Assembly (NCBI RefSeq): GCF_000758585.1
Contig: NZ_CP009281.1
Location: forward strand, 4,278,001 to 4,342,000
DNA: 64,000 nt
Reading direction: 5' to 3'
From: Paenibacillus sp. FSL R5-0345
Lineage (GTDB): Bacteria; Bacillota; Bacilli; Paenibacillales; Paenibacillaceae
In this document: positions 53,697-62,539 of the stretch, in pieces
Layout of the letters: each line of letters opens with the position of its first letter
Numbering within the stretch: position 1 is the first letter of the stretch
The notes under the pieces: generated by a model
The model's database searches: none
Told to the model about the DNA's origin: nothing
What the model saw: only the letters and a program-made list of their open reading frames with translations
Translations under genes and position numbers: made by a program

Positions 53697-54293
53697 TTAC
53701 TCTAGCTTAAAAACAATCTCAGTGCCTGTCCCATCCTTCTTTATGGGTACACTAAATTCCTTAAACACTAATGTAATACCGGAGATATCATCTGGGAGAG
53801 GTGGAGATACTACGTAGTTATAGGCTGCATGTCCTGATGAACTTCCACCATTCGTCATTCGACAATCATACGATTTATCTATATATAACTCAAAGTGGTT
53901 AGGTTTATTAGCATATAATTCAGAGGTAATATCCCAATCCATACTAAGCGTGATAACACTTGCATTACTGTATTGTCGTATAGAGGTCAGTGTATAGAAG
54001 AACTCATCTGCCTCAATAGATTGTAGAACAGCAACATGTTTTCTAAAATCAGTTGGCTCAACCATCGGCTTAAAATGTTCTTCATTAAATAATGTCCCAA
54101 ATACCGATTTCAAAAAATCCTCGTAAAGTTCAAACTTGCCCGCCCAATCAGAAATATACTCAAATGGTGGGAATCCTGGATTATTATCTGAGCATTCTTT
54201 ACGTTGTTTTATCAATGCACAAATCTGCTCATCGATCTCAATAATTTGTTGATCATAATGCTCAGTGGGGCGTATATATGGCATTCGTTTCAT
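53697..54293 (-). CDS. Hypothetical protein, function unknown
   Basis: About 198 residues. An N-terminal helix EIDEQICALIKQRKE resembles chorismate-mutase-like first helices, but the rest does not follow that family. The C-terminal half is rich in beta strands. ATG 54293 (MKRMPY) has GAGGAGGTCTACG before it. Between the APS kinase and a methyltransferase gene, both on the same strand. Confidence 0.65.
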   Translation of the reverse strand: MKRMPYIRPTEHYDQQIIEIDEQICALIKQRKECSDNNPGFPPFEYISDWAGKFELYEDFLKSVFGTLFNEEHFKPMVEPTDFRKHVAVLQSIEADEFFYTLTSIRQYSNASVITLSMDWDITSELYANKPNHFELYIDKSYDCRMTNGGSSSGHAAYNYVVSPPLPDDISGITLVFKEFSVPIKKDGTGTEIVFKLE

Positions 54294-54358
54294 CGTAGAC
54301 CTCCTCATTGCAATTCTTTTCATTCATATGCTCATTAGACTAGCGTTACTTTAACAAA

Positions 54359-55090
54359 CTATTTTATACATTTAAACACGAGAAAAAGTGGGATTCTCAT
54401 CCTTCTCATATACTCGCCTTCACTATCAAAAAACTGAGGATTTGGTGTACATTCTCTAATATCCTCTATTTTAAATCCTACATTTTTCAGTGACTGAAAA
54501 TACTCTTCAAAAGTTCTATGGTACTTAACTACACTTTCTCCAATCCAAGGCTCCATTCTCTTACCCATTTCAAAATAATTATCGACGATCCAGTCCGACT
54601 TTCTTTCTGAAGTTGTTGCACTTTTCATGGATGATGTTAGAACCGGATGCTGTACACTAAAAATAAACTGACCATTAGGGATAAGCGCACTACGGATACT
54701 ATCAAAGATTGGTTCTAGGTCTTGTAAATAATGAATAGCTAACCGAGAGATTACCAAATCATATTTCTCTTTTGGGTAATTCCAACTCTCCATAGTAGCA
54801 TGATGAATCTCACTTTTAGATGTATTTAACAATTCTTTTGCCGCTTTCGCCATATTACTTGAACCTTCCACACCTTCGTAAAAGTTACATCCCTGCTCAA
54901 GCAACTCATATCCGAACTTAGCATCCCCGCATCCTAAATCGAGCACCTTTTTCCCAAATACATCGCCCATTAGATCATATATAACCGGCTTTTCAATAAT
55001 GTTATTTGGGCTATCCGCTCTGTTTCTTCTCAATAAATAGTTATAGAAAAAATCCGCATTGTCATACACCGATGACCCTTTGTAATCCAA
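54359..55090 (-). CDS. SAM-dependent methyltransferase (class I)
   Basis: 243 residues. Motif I VLDLGCGDAKFGYEL, acidic strand YEGVEGSSNMAKAA, and LVISRLAIHYLQDL. TTG start with AAGGAGG 9 nt upstream. Substrate unknown; may be cotranscribed with the hypothetical gene after it. Confidence 0.85.
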   Translation of the reverse strand: MDYKGSSVYDNADFFYNYLLRRNRADSPNNIIEKPVIYDLMGDVFGKKVLDLGCGDAKFGYELLEQGCNFYEGVEGSSNMAKAAKELLNTSKSEIHHATMESWNYPKEKYDLVISRLAIHYLQDLEPIFDSIRSALIPNGQFIFSVQHPVLTSSMKSATTSERKSDWIVDNYFEMGKRMEPWIGESVVKYHRTFEEYFQSLKNVGFKIEDIRECTPNPQFFDSEGEYMRRMRIPLFLVFKCIK

Positions 55091-55201
55091 AAAAATACCT
55101 CCTTGCTGTATAGAGTATACTTTTGGGTAATTTTAGCATTTAAAACAACCTTATACTACCGATAATTTCATTTAGCTCTTAAACCTATCATTAAAAAAAC
55201 A

Positions 55202-55224
55202 ACCTCAAAGAGTCTCTTTGAGGT
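55202..55224 (-). terminator. Terminator after SLH-domain gene
   Basis: ACCTCAAAGA/TCTTTGAGGT with a 3-nt loop and TTGTTTTTTT on the minus strand. Confidence 0.88.
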
Positions 55225-55233
55225 GTCCAATTT

Positions 55234-57204
55234 TTAGTGTTTGATTGGCAACGTATAGTATCCAAAAGCAAGATCAAGTAATGCACTCGCTTCTTGACGA
55301 AGTAAAGGCTGTTTCGATCGGAAATTGACAGACCCATCATCATTCACTTTTGTATCAGGATCTACAATGCCTTGTGACACTAATGCTATGATCGAATTAG
55401 TGGCCCATGAGTCTGTATCACCTTTAAGCGTAATTTCTGAAGCTTGCTTAGTTTGTTTTAGATTTTGGATCATAACGGCCGCTTCTTGTCTTGTGATGAC
55501 AGCATTACGATCAATACTAGGAATACCTTTTTTCGTTAATTCTTTATTCCCCTCAATTAAATGAGGAAACCCGTACCATCCATGAGCAAGAATTAAAGCA
55601 TCCATAAACTCACCTTGTGTCATGGTTCCCTGTGGTTCGAAATGGTTGCCAGATTTAGCACTTATCACATCAAGCGAATACAGGTTGTAGATGTAAGATT
55701 TATAAGCGTTGTCCTCAGATACATCAGCAAATGCTGGCTTCGTGTGAACCTTACGAGCATCTGAAACAAAATCTGGGCTATTAGGATTCGTATAATAAAA
55801 GTATTCGATCTGATCTTTATGATCTTTTTTAAAGGCCAATTTGTTACCTAATTCATCTTCGAACAATAACGGATTAATCATTCGTAACGTATGTGTACCG
55901 CTAGTTCCAGTTTCCATAATCAGATTACCATCAGCATAGGTGAAGTTCGATTTCAAGAAATAGAATCTCGTATTTAAATAAGTTCCAGTATATTTAGCGG
56001 CATCAGATGCATCCAATGGGAGATACGTTGGTGTCTCTGGAGCTTTCTTTTCAGGAAAATAGTGATCCATCAAGGATTCATAGATATCTAAACTCATCAT
56101 CGTGTCATTGTTATAGGACATGTAGAAAGCGGTATTCTCCTCTGGTAATAATACGATTAGGGATTGATGACCAGGCATATTTCCACCTTTGAGAACCACA
56201 TGATGACCATTCATCAGATCATTACGATACCCTTCAAATCCACCAATCGTTGTCATCGGAAGCAATTCATTCGCAAAAACGGAGTACGTTTGCATCATCT
56301 TTGTGGTTTCTTTACTAATGATTTGCTTTCCATACACATTACCTTGTTGTTGAAAAAGAGTTAAATACTTAGCCATATCTTCACCAGTTGAAAGGATGCT
56401 GCCCTGTGGCCCATCAGTAGGAGCATGCCCATATGTTGGATGTGGTTTGCCATCTGGACCATAATGTGTGGCCATTCTATTTAATAGTTCTGGGGTAAAA
56501 CGTGCACTAGTAGAATTCATTCCTAACGGTTTGAACACATGGTTCTCCATATACTTATAAAACGGGGTACCACTTACGTTCTCAATCGCATAGCCCGTAA
56601 GTAAAAAGGCAAAATTATCATAGGTATACGCTTCACCAGGCGTCCGAACGACCGTCGGCATATGCTCCGTCATAAACTTTTTCATGGGGATGTCTTGATC
56701 TACATATTCCGGTGCAACAAAGTTAGCTTTATCCGGGTAATCAAAGCCCGTAGTGTATGACAACATACTTCTTAAGGTTAACGGAGTTTCCGTATCATTA
56801 GGTACTTTCATTCCTCCAAGATACGCATTGATATCGTGATCAAGATCCATCTTTCCTTGTTCCACTAGCTGCAAAGCTGCTAAAGCAGTAAATGTCTTCG
56901 ACACGGATGCGATCTGAAAGACGGTATTCTTATCGACAAGAATTTTCTTTTCTTTGTCCGCATATCCGTACCCTTTATTCACGAGCACCTTTCCGTCTTT
57001 AACCACTACAAAATTGGATCCGTTCACGTTGTATTCTTTCATTTTTTGAGCAAATATAGGGTCTACGAAAGCTTCGATTTCTTTTCCATTAAAAGATCCT
57101 TTCGAACTTGTTGCGTTGTTGGAGACTGGTACTGAACATGCTGTAAATACTGCTGTTGATAATAATAGTGCGATGACGCTGAGCTTGCGTGTCTTTTTCT
57201 TCAT
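55234..57204 (-). CDS. Beta-lactamase-like serine hydrolase lipoprotein with C-terminal SLH repeats
   Basis: 656 residues. Lipoprotein signal with Cys23 (VFTAC). Serine-hydrolase motifs: SxxK Ser100-Lys103 (ASVSK), YDN Tyr195-Asn197, and HVVLKGG as the third motif. After about residue 490 come two SLH-like segments, FADVSEDNAYKSYIYNLYSL and SWATNSIIALVSQGIVDPD, giving a surface link to wall polymers. It probably acts on wall peptides or esters. ATG 57204, with AGGAGAATA upstream. Confidence 0.87.
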   Translation of the reverse strand: MKKKTRKLSVIALLLSTAVFTACSVPVSNNATSSKGSFNGKEIEAFVDPIFAQKMKEYNVNGSNFVVVKDGKVLVNKGYGYADKEKKILVDKNTVFQIASVSKTFTALAALQLVEQGKMDLDHDINAYLGGMKVPNDTETPLTLRSMLSYTTGFDYPDKANFVAPEYVDQDIPMKKFMTEHMPTVVRTPGEAYTYDNFAFLLTGYAIENVSGTPFYKYMENHVFKPLGMNSTSARFTPELLNRMATHYGPDGKPHPTYGHAPTDGPQGSILSTGEDMAKYLTLFQQQGNVYGKQIISKETTKMMQTYSVFANELLPMTTIGGFEGYRNDLMNGHHVVLKGGNMPGHQSLIVLLPEENTAFYMSYNNDTMMSLDIYESLMDHYFPEKKAPETPTYLPLDASDAAKYTGTYLNTRFYFLKSNFTYADGNLIMETGTSGTHTLRMINPLLFEDELGNKLAFKKDHKDQIEYFYYTNPNSPDFVSDARKVHTKPAFADVSEDNAYKSYIYNLYSLDVISAKSGNHFEPQGTMTQGEFMDALILAHGWYGFPHLIEGNKELTKKGIPSIDRNAVITRQEAAVMIQNLKQTKQASEITLKGDTDSWATNSIIALVSQGIVDPDTKVNDDGSVNFRSKQPLLRQEASALLDLAFGYYTLPIKH

Positions 57205-57311
57205 AATGTATTCTCCTCTAAAATGTTATTTGTGAATGGTTAACCTGTTATGAGTATCACAAAGGGAATGTCATTCCAGCTAGAAACGTTCTGTCACCAA
57301 TTAGCTTTGTT

Positions 57312-57329
57312 ACATGTCATATGACGTGT
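57312..57329. promoter_or_regulatory. Near-perfect 18-bp palindrome upstream of SLH hydrolase gene
   Basis: ACATGTCATATGACGTGT, one mismatch, about 110 bp upstream of the start codon. Possible operator. Confidence 0.3.
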
Positions 57330-57342
57330 CGATTAAACATAA

Positions 57343-57371
57343 AAAGACACCAACAAGGAGTCAGTGTCTTT
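57343..57371 (-). terminator. Terminator after first tandem membrane-protein gene
   Basis: AAAGACAC/GTGTCTTT with a 13-nt loop, then TTTTTATG on the minus strand; 26 nt past the stop. Confidence 0.8.
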
Positions 57372-57397
57372 CATTTCACCTATTAGATTAGAAGAGA

Positions 57398-57883
57398 TTA
57401 TAACCATCTCGAAAAACTCTTATGAGACACATTGATCTGATTTCGTTCGGCCCAAGCTTTTAACTGTTTCATCACTTCATCTTCATCTTTTTGTGACAGA
57501 AAATTAAAACATAATTTATAAGGAACAAATTTATTCACTTTAGGTCTAATCCCAACTACAGGACTAAAATATCCTTTTATATAAATATCATTAATCCGAT
57601 CTGCTTCTATTCTTAGATCTTCTATTAATATAGATTCCGGTTGAATCTGAATTTCAACAACCCTTCTGATGGTAAATATTCTGTAGACTAACACGATTTC
57701 GACTATCAGACAAAAAATAGCCTGACCATAAAGTAAACAAGAAAGCACTAAATCGTCGCTAGCTGTATAGCGATGGTTCAGGTTATAAATTTGAAATAAC
57801 TGAATACCCAATAGCACACTGATGCTTATCAGCAGTGGTATTAACGACGGACGCCTTACTCTATAAACCCCTATATGATCCAT
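57398..57883 (-). CDS. Tandem paralogous membrane protein 1, function unknown
   Basis: 161 residues. Two membrane segments at about 13-31 and 48-66, then a soluble domain with FTIRRVVEIQIQPESILIED, NDIYIKGYFSPVVGIRPK and WAERNQINVSHKSFSRWL. It is clearly related to the gene at 58029 over the whole length. No known family. GGAGGGGCAC before the start is within a 61-bp block that is identical in both copies. Confidence 0.75.
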   Translation of the reverse strand: MDHIGVYRVRRPSLIPLLISISVLLGIQLFQIYNLNHRYTASDDLVLSCLLYGQAIFCLIVEIVLVYRIFTIRRVVEIQIQPESILIEDLRIEADRINDIYIKGYFSPVVGIRPKVNKFVPYKLCFNFLSQKDEDEVMKQLKAWAERNQINVSHKSFSRWL

Positions 57884-57940
57884 GTGCCCCTCCTTTTCTC
57901 ACGTCCATATAGATTACCATATGTTATAAAAAATGGATAT
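57880..57940 (-). repeat. 61-bp leader repeat, copy 1
   Basis: Identical, base for base, to 58487-58547. It spans the start codon, AAAGGAGG ribosome site and about 45 bp upstream including TATAACATATGG. The two coding regions it precedes are much less alike. Confidence 0.93.
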
Positions 57941-57965
57941 TACATCTTGGTGCTTGGAGAAAAAA

Positions 57966-58016
57966 ATACGGGGCGCCCCATCAGCCATTTCAAGGCTCTT
58001 GGAACACCCCTTGTAT
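57966..58016 (-). terminator. Terminator after second tandem membrane-protein gene
   Basis: ATAC-GGGG and CCCC-GTAT arms around an inner AGCC/GGCT hairpin, then TTTTTTT on the minus strand. Confidence 0.82.
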
Positions 58017-58028
58017 TGCCAAAGCCCC

Positions 58029-58490
58029 TTAGAGCCATCTCATAAATCTTTTGGGAGACAGTTTAACTTGATTACGTTCAGCCCATTTGGTTAGTTCTTT
58101 CATTCCCCTGTATTCCTGTTCAAGAAAACTAAAACATAATCTATAGGGAGCAAATTTATGATCAACAGGTTTAATCCCTATTACCGGCTTGAAATAGCCC
58201 TTTACATAAATATTCTCAATTCGCTTTGCTTCAATTTCTTTATTTCCAACTATTATCGAGTCCGGAAGAATCTTGATTTCAATAAACCTTCTAATCGTAA
58301 TGATCCTATAGAGCAATACGATTACAACTATCAGACAAAAGATTACCCAAAAATATCCGATATACGAAAGTACTTTACCGTTCGAATTTTTTATGACGCT
58401 TGTCAATAGTAAGCCACTTGAAATAATCATTGATAGCAGAAGTGACATTAAAGAAGGACGACTCACCTCATAAACTCCTGTATTATCCAT
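58029..58490 (-). CDS. Tandem paralogous membrane protein 2, function unknown
   Basis: 153 residues, same layout as its neighbour: two membrane segments (LLLSMIISSGLLLTSVI and FWVIFCLIVVIVLLYRI), then TIRRFIEIKILPDSIIV, NIYVKGYFKPVIGIKP and WAERNQVKLSPKRFMRWL. The last four residues before the shared Trp-Leu end differ slightly. Preceded by the same 61-bp leader. Just downstream of the ECF sigma/anti-sigma genes, with a 68-nt gap. Confidence 0.75.
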   Translation of the reverse strand: MDNTGVYEVSRPSLMSLLLSMIISSGLLLTSVIKNSNGKVLSYIGYFWVIFCLIVVIVLLYRIITIRRFIEIKILPDSIIVGNKEIEAKRIENIYVKGYFKPVIGIKPVDHKFAPYRLCFSFLEQEYRGMKELTKWAERNQVKLSPKRFMRWL

Positions 58491-58547
58491 GTGCCCCTCC
58501 TTTTCTCACGTCCATATAGATTACCATATGTTATAAAAAATGGATAT
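58487..58547 (-). repeat. 61-bp leader repeat, copy 2
   Basis: Identical to 57880-57940. Confidence 0.93.
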
Positions 58548-58558
58548 CGTACTTCTTT

Positions 58559-59857
58559 TCACTTTACAGGTATCTTAATCTCTTTATTGTATGCCTTTAA
58601 GTAGTGCATTCCTTCTATAAGAAGTGATTCAGGCTCCGTTTGTGTATCAAATAATAAAGTTCGTTCTTTCATTAGTTTACCGTCCGCTTGCTTGATCTCT
58701 TTTCGATTGATTGTTGTTTTTAAAGGCGTACTCTCGTTGTTCGTTTCTATAGATACTCCGTCCAGCATTACATCCTCATCAGAAGCAATCGTTATTTCAA
58801 TGCCTTGAGAGGTTTTGGATACATCCTTTAACCATAGTTCTTTATCACCCAGCTTTAATGGCTTGTCACTTATGGAAGTCTGGAGGACATACTTTTCGTC
58901 CAGCTTCTGATATCCAGCAAAATCTTTAACGATTATCTGCATGGAATGCAGCTCTTTCGGCAACGTATCGAAGCGAATATCAAAGTTTCTTCCACCTAAA
59001 GATGATTGACTGCCACTCCCCAAGATCTCTACAGGCGCTCCATTCACAATTAATTGTATCCCATGTAATGCTAAATTCACCCGATCAAAATTCTCGACAT
59101 CCAGCTTCCCTTTAATTACAGTCATCGTTGGTGTAGCTGTTATCGATTTAAACGTAATCGTACCTTTGTCCACTTTAACCTTCTTGTTGATCGATTGTTT
59201 AATCTGAGCTTGCATGGCCTCGTTCGGGTTATAAGGAAACGTAACAGTCCCTTCGCTCATCTGACCGTTCACTTCTAGCTGCTGCCAAAAGTGTAGTGTT
59301 AATTTTTTCGAAAATGGATTTACGCTGTCAAACGACATCGTTCCTTTAATCTCCGTATGTTCTTCATTGATTAATGAGGTCCCACTTACTACGTTAGAAT
59401 CAGTTAAAAAACCACTTATCTTAGAAGGTCTAAAAGCGTCAACTGACATATCCTCTAATCCATTTGGGTTAGTTAACGTGTAATACATAATGAATTGATT
59501 GGCGTCCGCCATAATTCCGTTAATGGTAAGCTCCGTCCCATCTACTAACATTGTCTTTTTGTTGATGTTTTGCCCCATCCCTTTTTCATTTAGCTGTTGT
59601 AACGTTGTGCCTTGAAGCAATTCATCAAAACCAAAAAGCTGCTTCCCATAATAAGCAAAAGCATTGTAGTTCTGTCCAGAAATCACTGTCACTAATACAA
59701 CAACCGCCGCGACCTTCCAAATCGGCGCTATTCTTTTCGTTCTTTTTGCGGGAGCCGAATTCAATGCCTTTCTTAATCTCATTTCTAATTCTTCAGGTGC
59801 GGTAATGGACGCTATGCGCGTCTTCTCATCAGCTAATCGTTGCTCGATGTTATTCAT
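58559..59857 (-). CDS. Anti-sigma-like membrane protein (DUF4179/DUF5643-like)
   Basis: About 432 residues. A short cytoplasmic N-terminus (EELEMRLRKALNSAPAKRTK) precedes one membrane segment (VAAVVVLVTVISG) and a large extracytoplasmic beta-rich part typical of DUF4179 proteins next to ECF sigma genes. It starts inside the last codons of the sigma gene (8-nt overlap), so it is translationally coupled. It likely holds the sigma factor at the membrane until an envelope signal arrives. Confidence 0.82.
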   Translation of the reverse strand: MNNIEQRLADEKTRIASITAPEELEMRLRKALNSAPAKRTKRIAPIWKVAAVVVLVTVISGQNYNAFAYYGKQLFGFDELLQGTTLQQLNEKGMGQNINKKTMLVDGTELTINGIMADANQFIMYYTLTNPNGLEDMSVDAFRPSKISGFLTDSNVVSGTSLINEEHTEIKGTMSFDSVNPFSKKLTLHFWQQLEVNGQMSEGTVTFPYNPNEAMQAQIKQSINKKVKVDKGTITFKSITATPTMTVIKGKLDVENFDRVNLALHGIQLIVNGAPVEILGSGSQSSLGGRNFDIRFDTLPKELHSMQIIVKDFAGYQKLDEKYVLQTSISDKPLKLGDKELWLKDVSKTSQGIEITIASDEDVMLDGVSIETNNESTPLKTTINRKEIKQADGKLMKERTLLFDTQTEPESLLIEGMHYLKAYNKEIKIPVK

Positions 59858-60395
59858 TAACATCACCTCCGAAATGATTTCTGAGCGTTTGTATTCCATG
59901 GTAAATTCTTGATTTAACAGTTCCTATCGAGACCTTTGTAAGGTCAGCTATCGTTTGATAATCGAGATCATGAAAATACTTTAATTGAATCGCTTCTCTT
60001 TGATGCTCATTTACTTGTAGCAACAAGGTCTCAATATCCATTTGCTGCTCACTTCTGCGAAATGGATCACTACTCACAGCTTGGTCTAAATCCCTATCGT
60101 CAACGGTACTCCAATCCTCTAAAAGCACCTGTTTCCCGCGCTTATGAAGTAGTTGTTTACACACATTCACCAAAATCGTCTTACTCCAGCTATAAAAAGC
60201 TTCTTCTTTCTTTAGTTGATCGATCTTTTCGTACAGTGTGACGATCATTTCTTCCATGGCATCCATGGCATCATGTGTATTCCTCATATAGCTGAACGCT
60301 AGCCTATAATAAACGTCTTTTTCAGACATTATTAAGTGGAGCAACGCTTCTTTATTCCCCTTTTTGGCTTTTTTCACCCAACGTGCAACATCCAT
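59850..60395 (-). CDS. ECF-type RNA polymerase sigma factor
   Basis: About 181 residues. Region 2 (RLAFSYMRNTHDAMDAMEEM) and region 4 (REAIQLKYFHDLDYQTIADL, SIGTVKSRIYHGIQTL) are clear. ATG 60395 (MDVARW) has AGAGGTGAAGGT before it; the frame extends 57 nt further. Partner anti-sigma gene overlaps its end. Target promoters were not found with confidence. Confidence 0.93.
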   Translation of the reverse strand: MDVARWVKKAKKGNKEALLHLIMSEKDVYYRLAFSYMRNTHDAMDAMEEMIVTLYEKIDQLKKEEAFYSWSKTILVNVCKQLLHKRGKQVLLEDWSTVDDRDLDQAVSSDPFRRSEQQMDIETLLLQVNEHQREAIQLKYFHDLDYQTIADLTKVSIGTVKSRIYHGIQTLRNHFGGDVNE

Positions 60396-60602
60396 ACCTT
60401 CACCTCTCTCCTTTATAAGAGTTAGGAGTACCTTAAAAAGTTCATTTCGCATAAAAATAATTTTTATATAATATGTACGGTTTCATTCACCCAAATGTAA
60501 TATTAAGGAAAATAAGTCTCTCACATACCCCAATCTAGTTGATTTTAAACACTTCAATGTAATAGAATGAACTAATCTAAAAGAAAAGGATGGGCATAAG
60601 AG

Positions 60603-62471
60603 ATGCCGTTTAAAGAACCTCGTACACTTAGTAAAAGATCTCTATTATTTTTCTCTCTCATTATGCTGGTTAAAAGTTATTTTGCTTGGTATTTTTTATT
60701 CGAAGATGGGCCTACTTGGACCACATGGCTTAAAGAAATCCCTTTTGTGCTTCTAGTCTTTTGCTTGATTGAATGGTTCGCAACAAAACGGAAAATTGCC
60801 ATTTACATGCTGGTCAATGTGTTGATCACTACACTATTTTTCTCACTCATTGTATATCATAATCATTTTGGCATCATTGCTACTTCGCAAGTATTAGATC
60901 AAGTCAAACAAGTTGGAGCTGTTAAGAAAAGTATTTTTTCGGTTCTGCGTCCGCAATATATGCTTATTTTCGTAGATATCATTGTCATTAGCTTGGTCAT
61001 GTTTAGAAAACAAAAGGCACTTGATTGGAAAAAAGCCATGTCGCGTAAAAGTAACCGGAAAGCGGTTGCGATCTTATTCTGTATTTCCATCATCATTTGC
61101 GCAATGAATATTTTCCCTAACCGGGCCAGTATGAACGAAACTGTAAAAGCAGAGCAGATGGGCATTCTCAATTATGAAGCTTACTCTCTGTTAGCCAATC
61201 AAGAGGAAGAGCAAATCGACGTCTCTAAGATTACACAAGCAGCAATTGACGAAACTAAAGGAATTCAAGCTTCCACTGATCCAGTTTTATTTGGAGCCGC
61301 CAAAGGAAAGAACCTGATCATTCTGCAGATGGAATCTTTCCAGAACTTCTTAATCAATCTTAAGATTGACGGGGTAGAAATCACACCGAATATGAACAAG
61401 CTTGCGGCTAGCAGCTACTACTTTCCACGTTTCTACCAGCAGGTAGGACAAGGAAATACTTCTGACGCCGAATTCATTGTAAATACTTCTTTCTATGTTC
61501 CACCTGATGGTCCAGCCACTCAAATGTATGCACCAAAAGAACTTCCAAGCTTGCCTAAGTTACTTCAAGCGCAAGGTTATGATACGGCAACCTTTCATAC
61601 GAATGAAGTCGATTTTTGGAACCGTGGAGAGCTTTATAGTGCCTTAGGATTTAATCGATATTACGATAAGGAATACTATGGTGAAGAGGACACGGTATTT
61701 TACGGAGCATCTGATGAAGTATTGTATGAGAAAACTGCTGCAGAGCTAGCAAGGATGGATCAGAATGATCAGCCTTTCTACTCTCATGTCATTTCAATGT
61801 CAGCGCATAATCCATTCTCAATCCCTGAGGATAAATACAAAATGCCCCTACCAGAACGGTTCGAAGGAACGTTAGTCGGAGATTATATTCGTGCTCAGAA
61901 TTATGCTGACTATGCGCTTGGACTTTTTATTGACGAACTCAAACAAAATGGGGTTTGGGATAACAGCTTGATTGCATTGTACGGAGATCACCGCGGACTT
62001 CCTATCTTCTCTTTGAAAGAGGATGATCACGTCCTACTACAGGAGATCCTGGGTCATGAATATACAGAACGCGAATTAATTAATATTCCATTTATCCTAT
62101 CTGCGACAGGAATTACAACGCCAAGTGTAAAAGAACAGCTAGGCGGACAAGTGGATATTTTGCCTACTGTATCTAATTTATTGGGTGTATCTCTAGCGGA
62201 TCATATTCATTTTGGTCAAGATTTACTAAATCAATCGACTTACAACCTACTACCTCAGCGATATTATTTGCCAACAGGCTCTTTCGTAAATAATGAAGAG
62301 CTCTTCCTATCTGGCAGTGGCTTCGAGGACGGTCAGCATTATACCTTATCTGGGGATGGTAACCACACGCAACAAACTACAGAGGATGAGTTCGAACGTG
62401 CTTTAAAGCTTCTCCATCTGTCAGATAGTTATGTGACACAGTTACCGGATAGAGTAATTGAGGAAAAATAA
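60603..62471 (+). CDS. Lipoteichoic-acid-synthase-family phosphoglycerol transferase (LtaS-like)
   Basis: 622 residues. Five N-terminal membrane segments to about residue 170, then the extracytoplasmic sulfatase-fold domain. Metal-binding Glu244 in LQMESFQNF and catalytic Thr286 in VGQGNTSDAEF match LtaS; HTNEVDFWNRG and YGDHRGLP hold further metal ligands. It polymerises or transfers glycerol phosphate from phosphatidylglycerol outside the membrane. Confidence 0.93.
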   Translation: MPFKEPRTLSKRSLLFFSLIMLVKSYFAWYFLFEDGPTWTTWLKEIPFVLLVFCLIEWFATKRKIAIYMLVNVLITTLFFSLIVYHNHFGIIATSQVLDQVKQVGAVKKSIFSVLRPQYMLIFVDIIVISLVMFRKQKALDWKKAMSRKSNRKAVAILFCISIIICAMNIFPNRASMNETVKAEQMGILNYEAYSLLANQEEEQIDVSKITQAAIDETKGIQASTDPVLFGAAKGKNLIILQMESFQNFLINLKIDGVEITPNMNKLAASSYYFPRFYQQVGQGNTSDAEFIVNTSFYVPPDGPATQMYAPKELPSLPKLLQAQGYDTATFHTNEVDFWNRGELYSALGFNRYYDKEYYGEEDTVFYGASDEVLYEKTAAELARMDQNDQPFYSHVISMSAHNPFSIPEDKYKMPLPERFEGTLVGDYIRAQNYADYALGLFIDELKQNGVWDNSLIALYGDHRGLPIFSLKEDDHVLLQEILGHEYTERELINIPFILSATGITTPSVKEQLGGQVDILPTVSNLLGVSLADHIHFGQDLLNQSTYNLLPQRYYLPTGSFVNNEELFLSGSGFEDGQHYTLSGDGNHTQQTTEDEFERALKLLHLSDSYVTQLPDRVIEEK

Positions 62472-62484
62472 GCTTATTTATACC

Positions 62485-62525
62485 AAAAACACTGCACTCA
62501 CCAAATTGGCGAATGCAGTGTTTTT
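62485..62525. terminator. Bidirectional terminator, ltaS-like / rbsB
   Basis: AAAAACACTGCA/TGCAGTGTTTTT with an inner CCAAATTGG between convergent genes. Confidence 0.88.
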
Positions 62526-62539
62526 CTATAACCGTTTAT

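Noticed and set aside
60461..60500. ECF-type autoregulated promoter (GAAAC -35) before the sigma gene
   Set aside because: A GAAAC is present, but no matching CGT-type -10 was found at the right distance.
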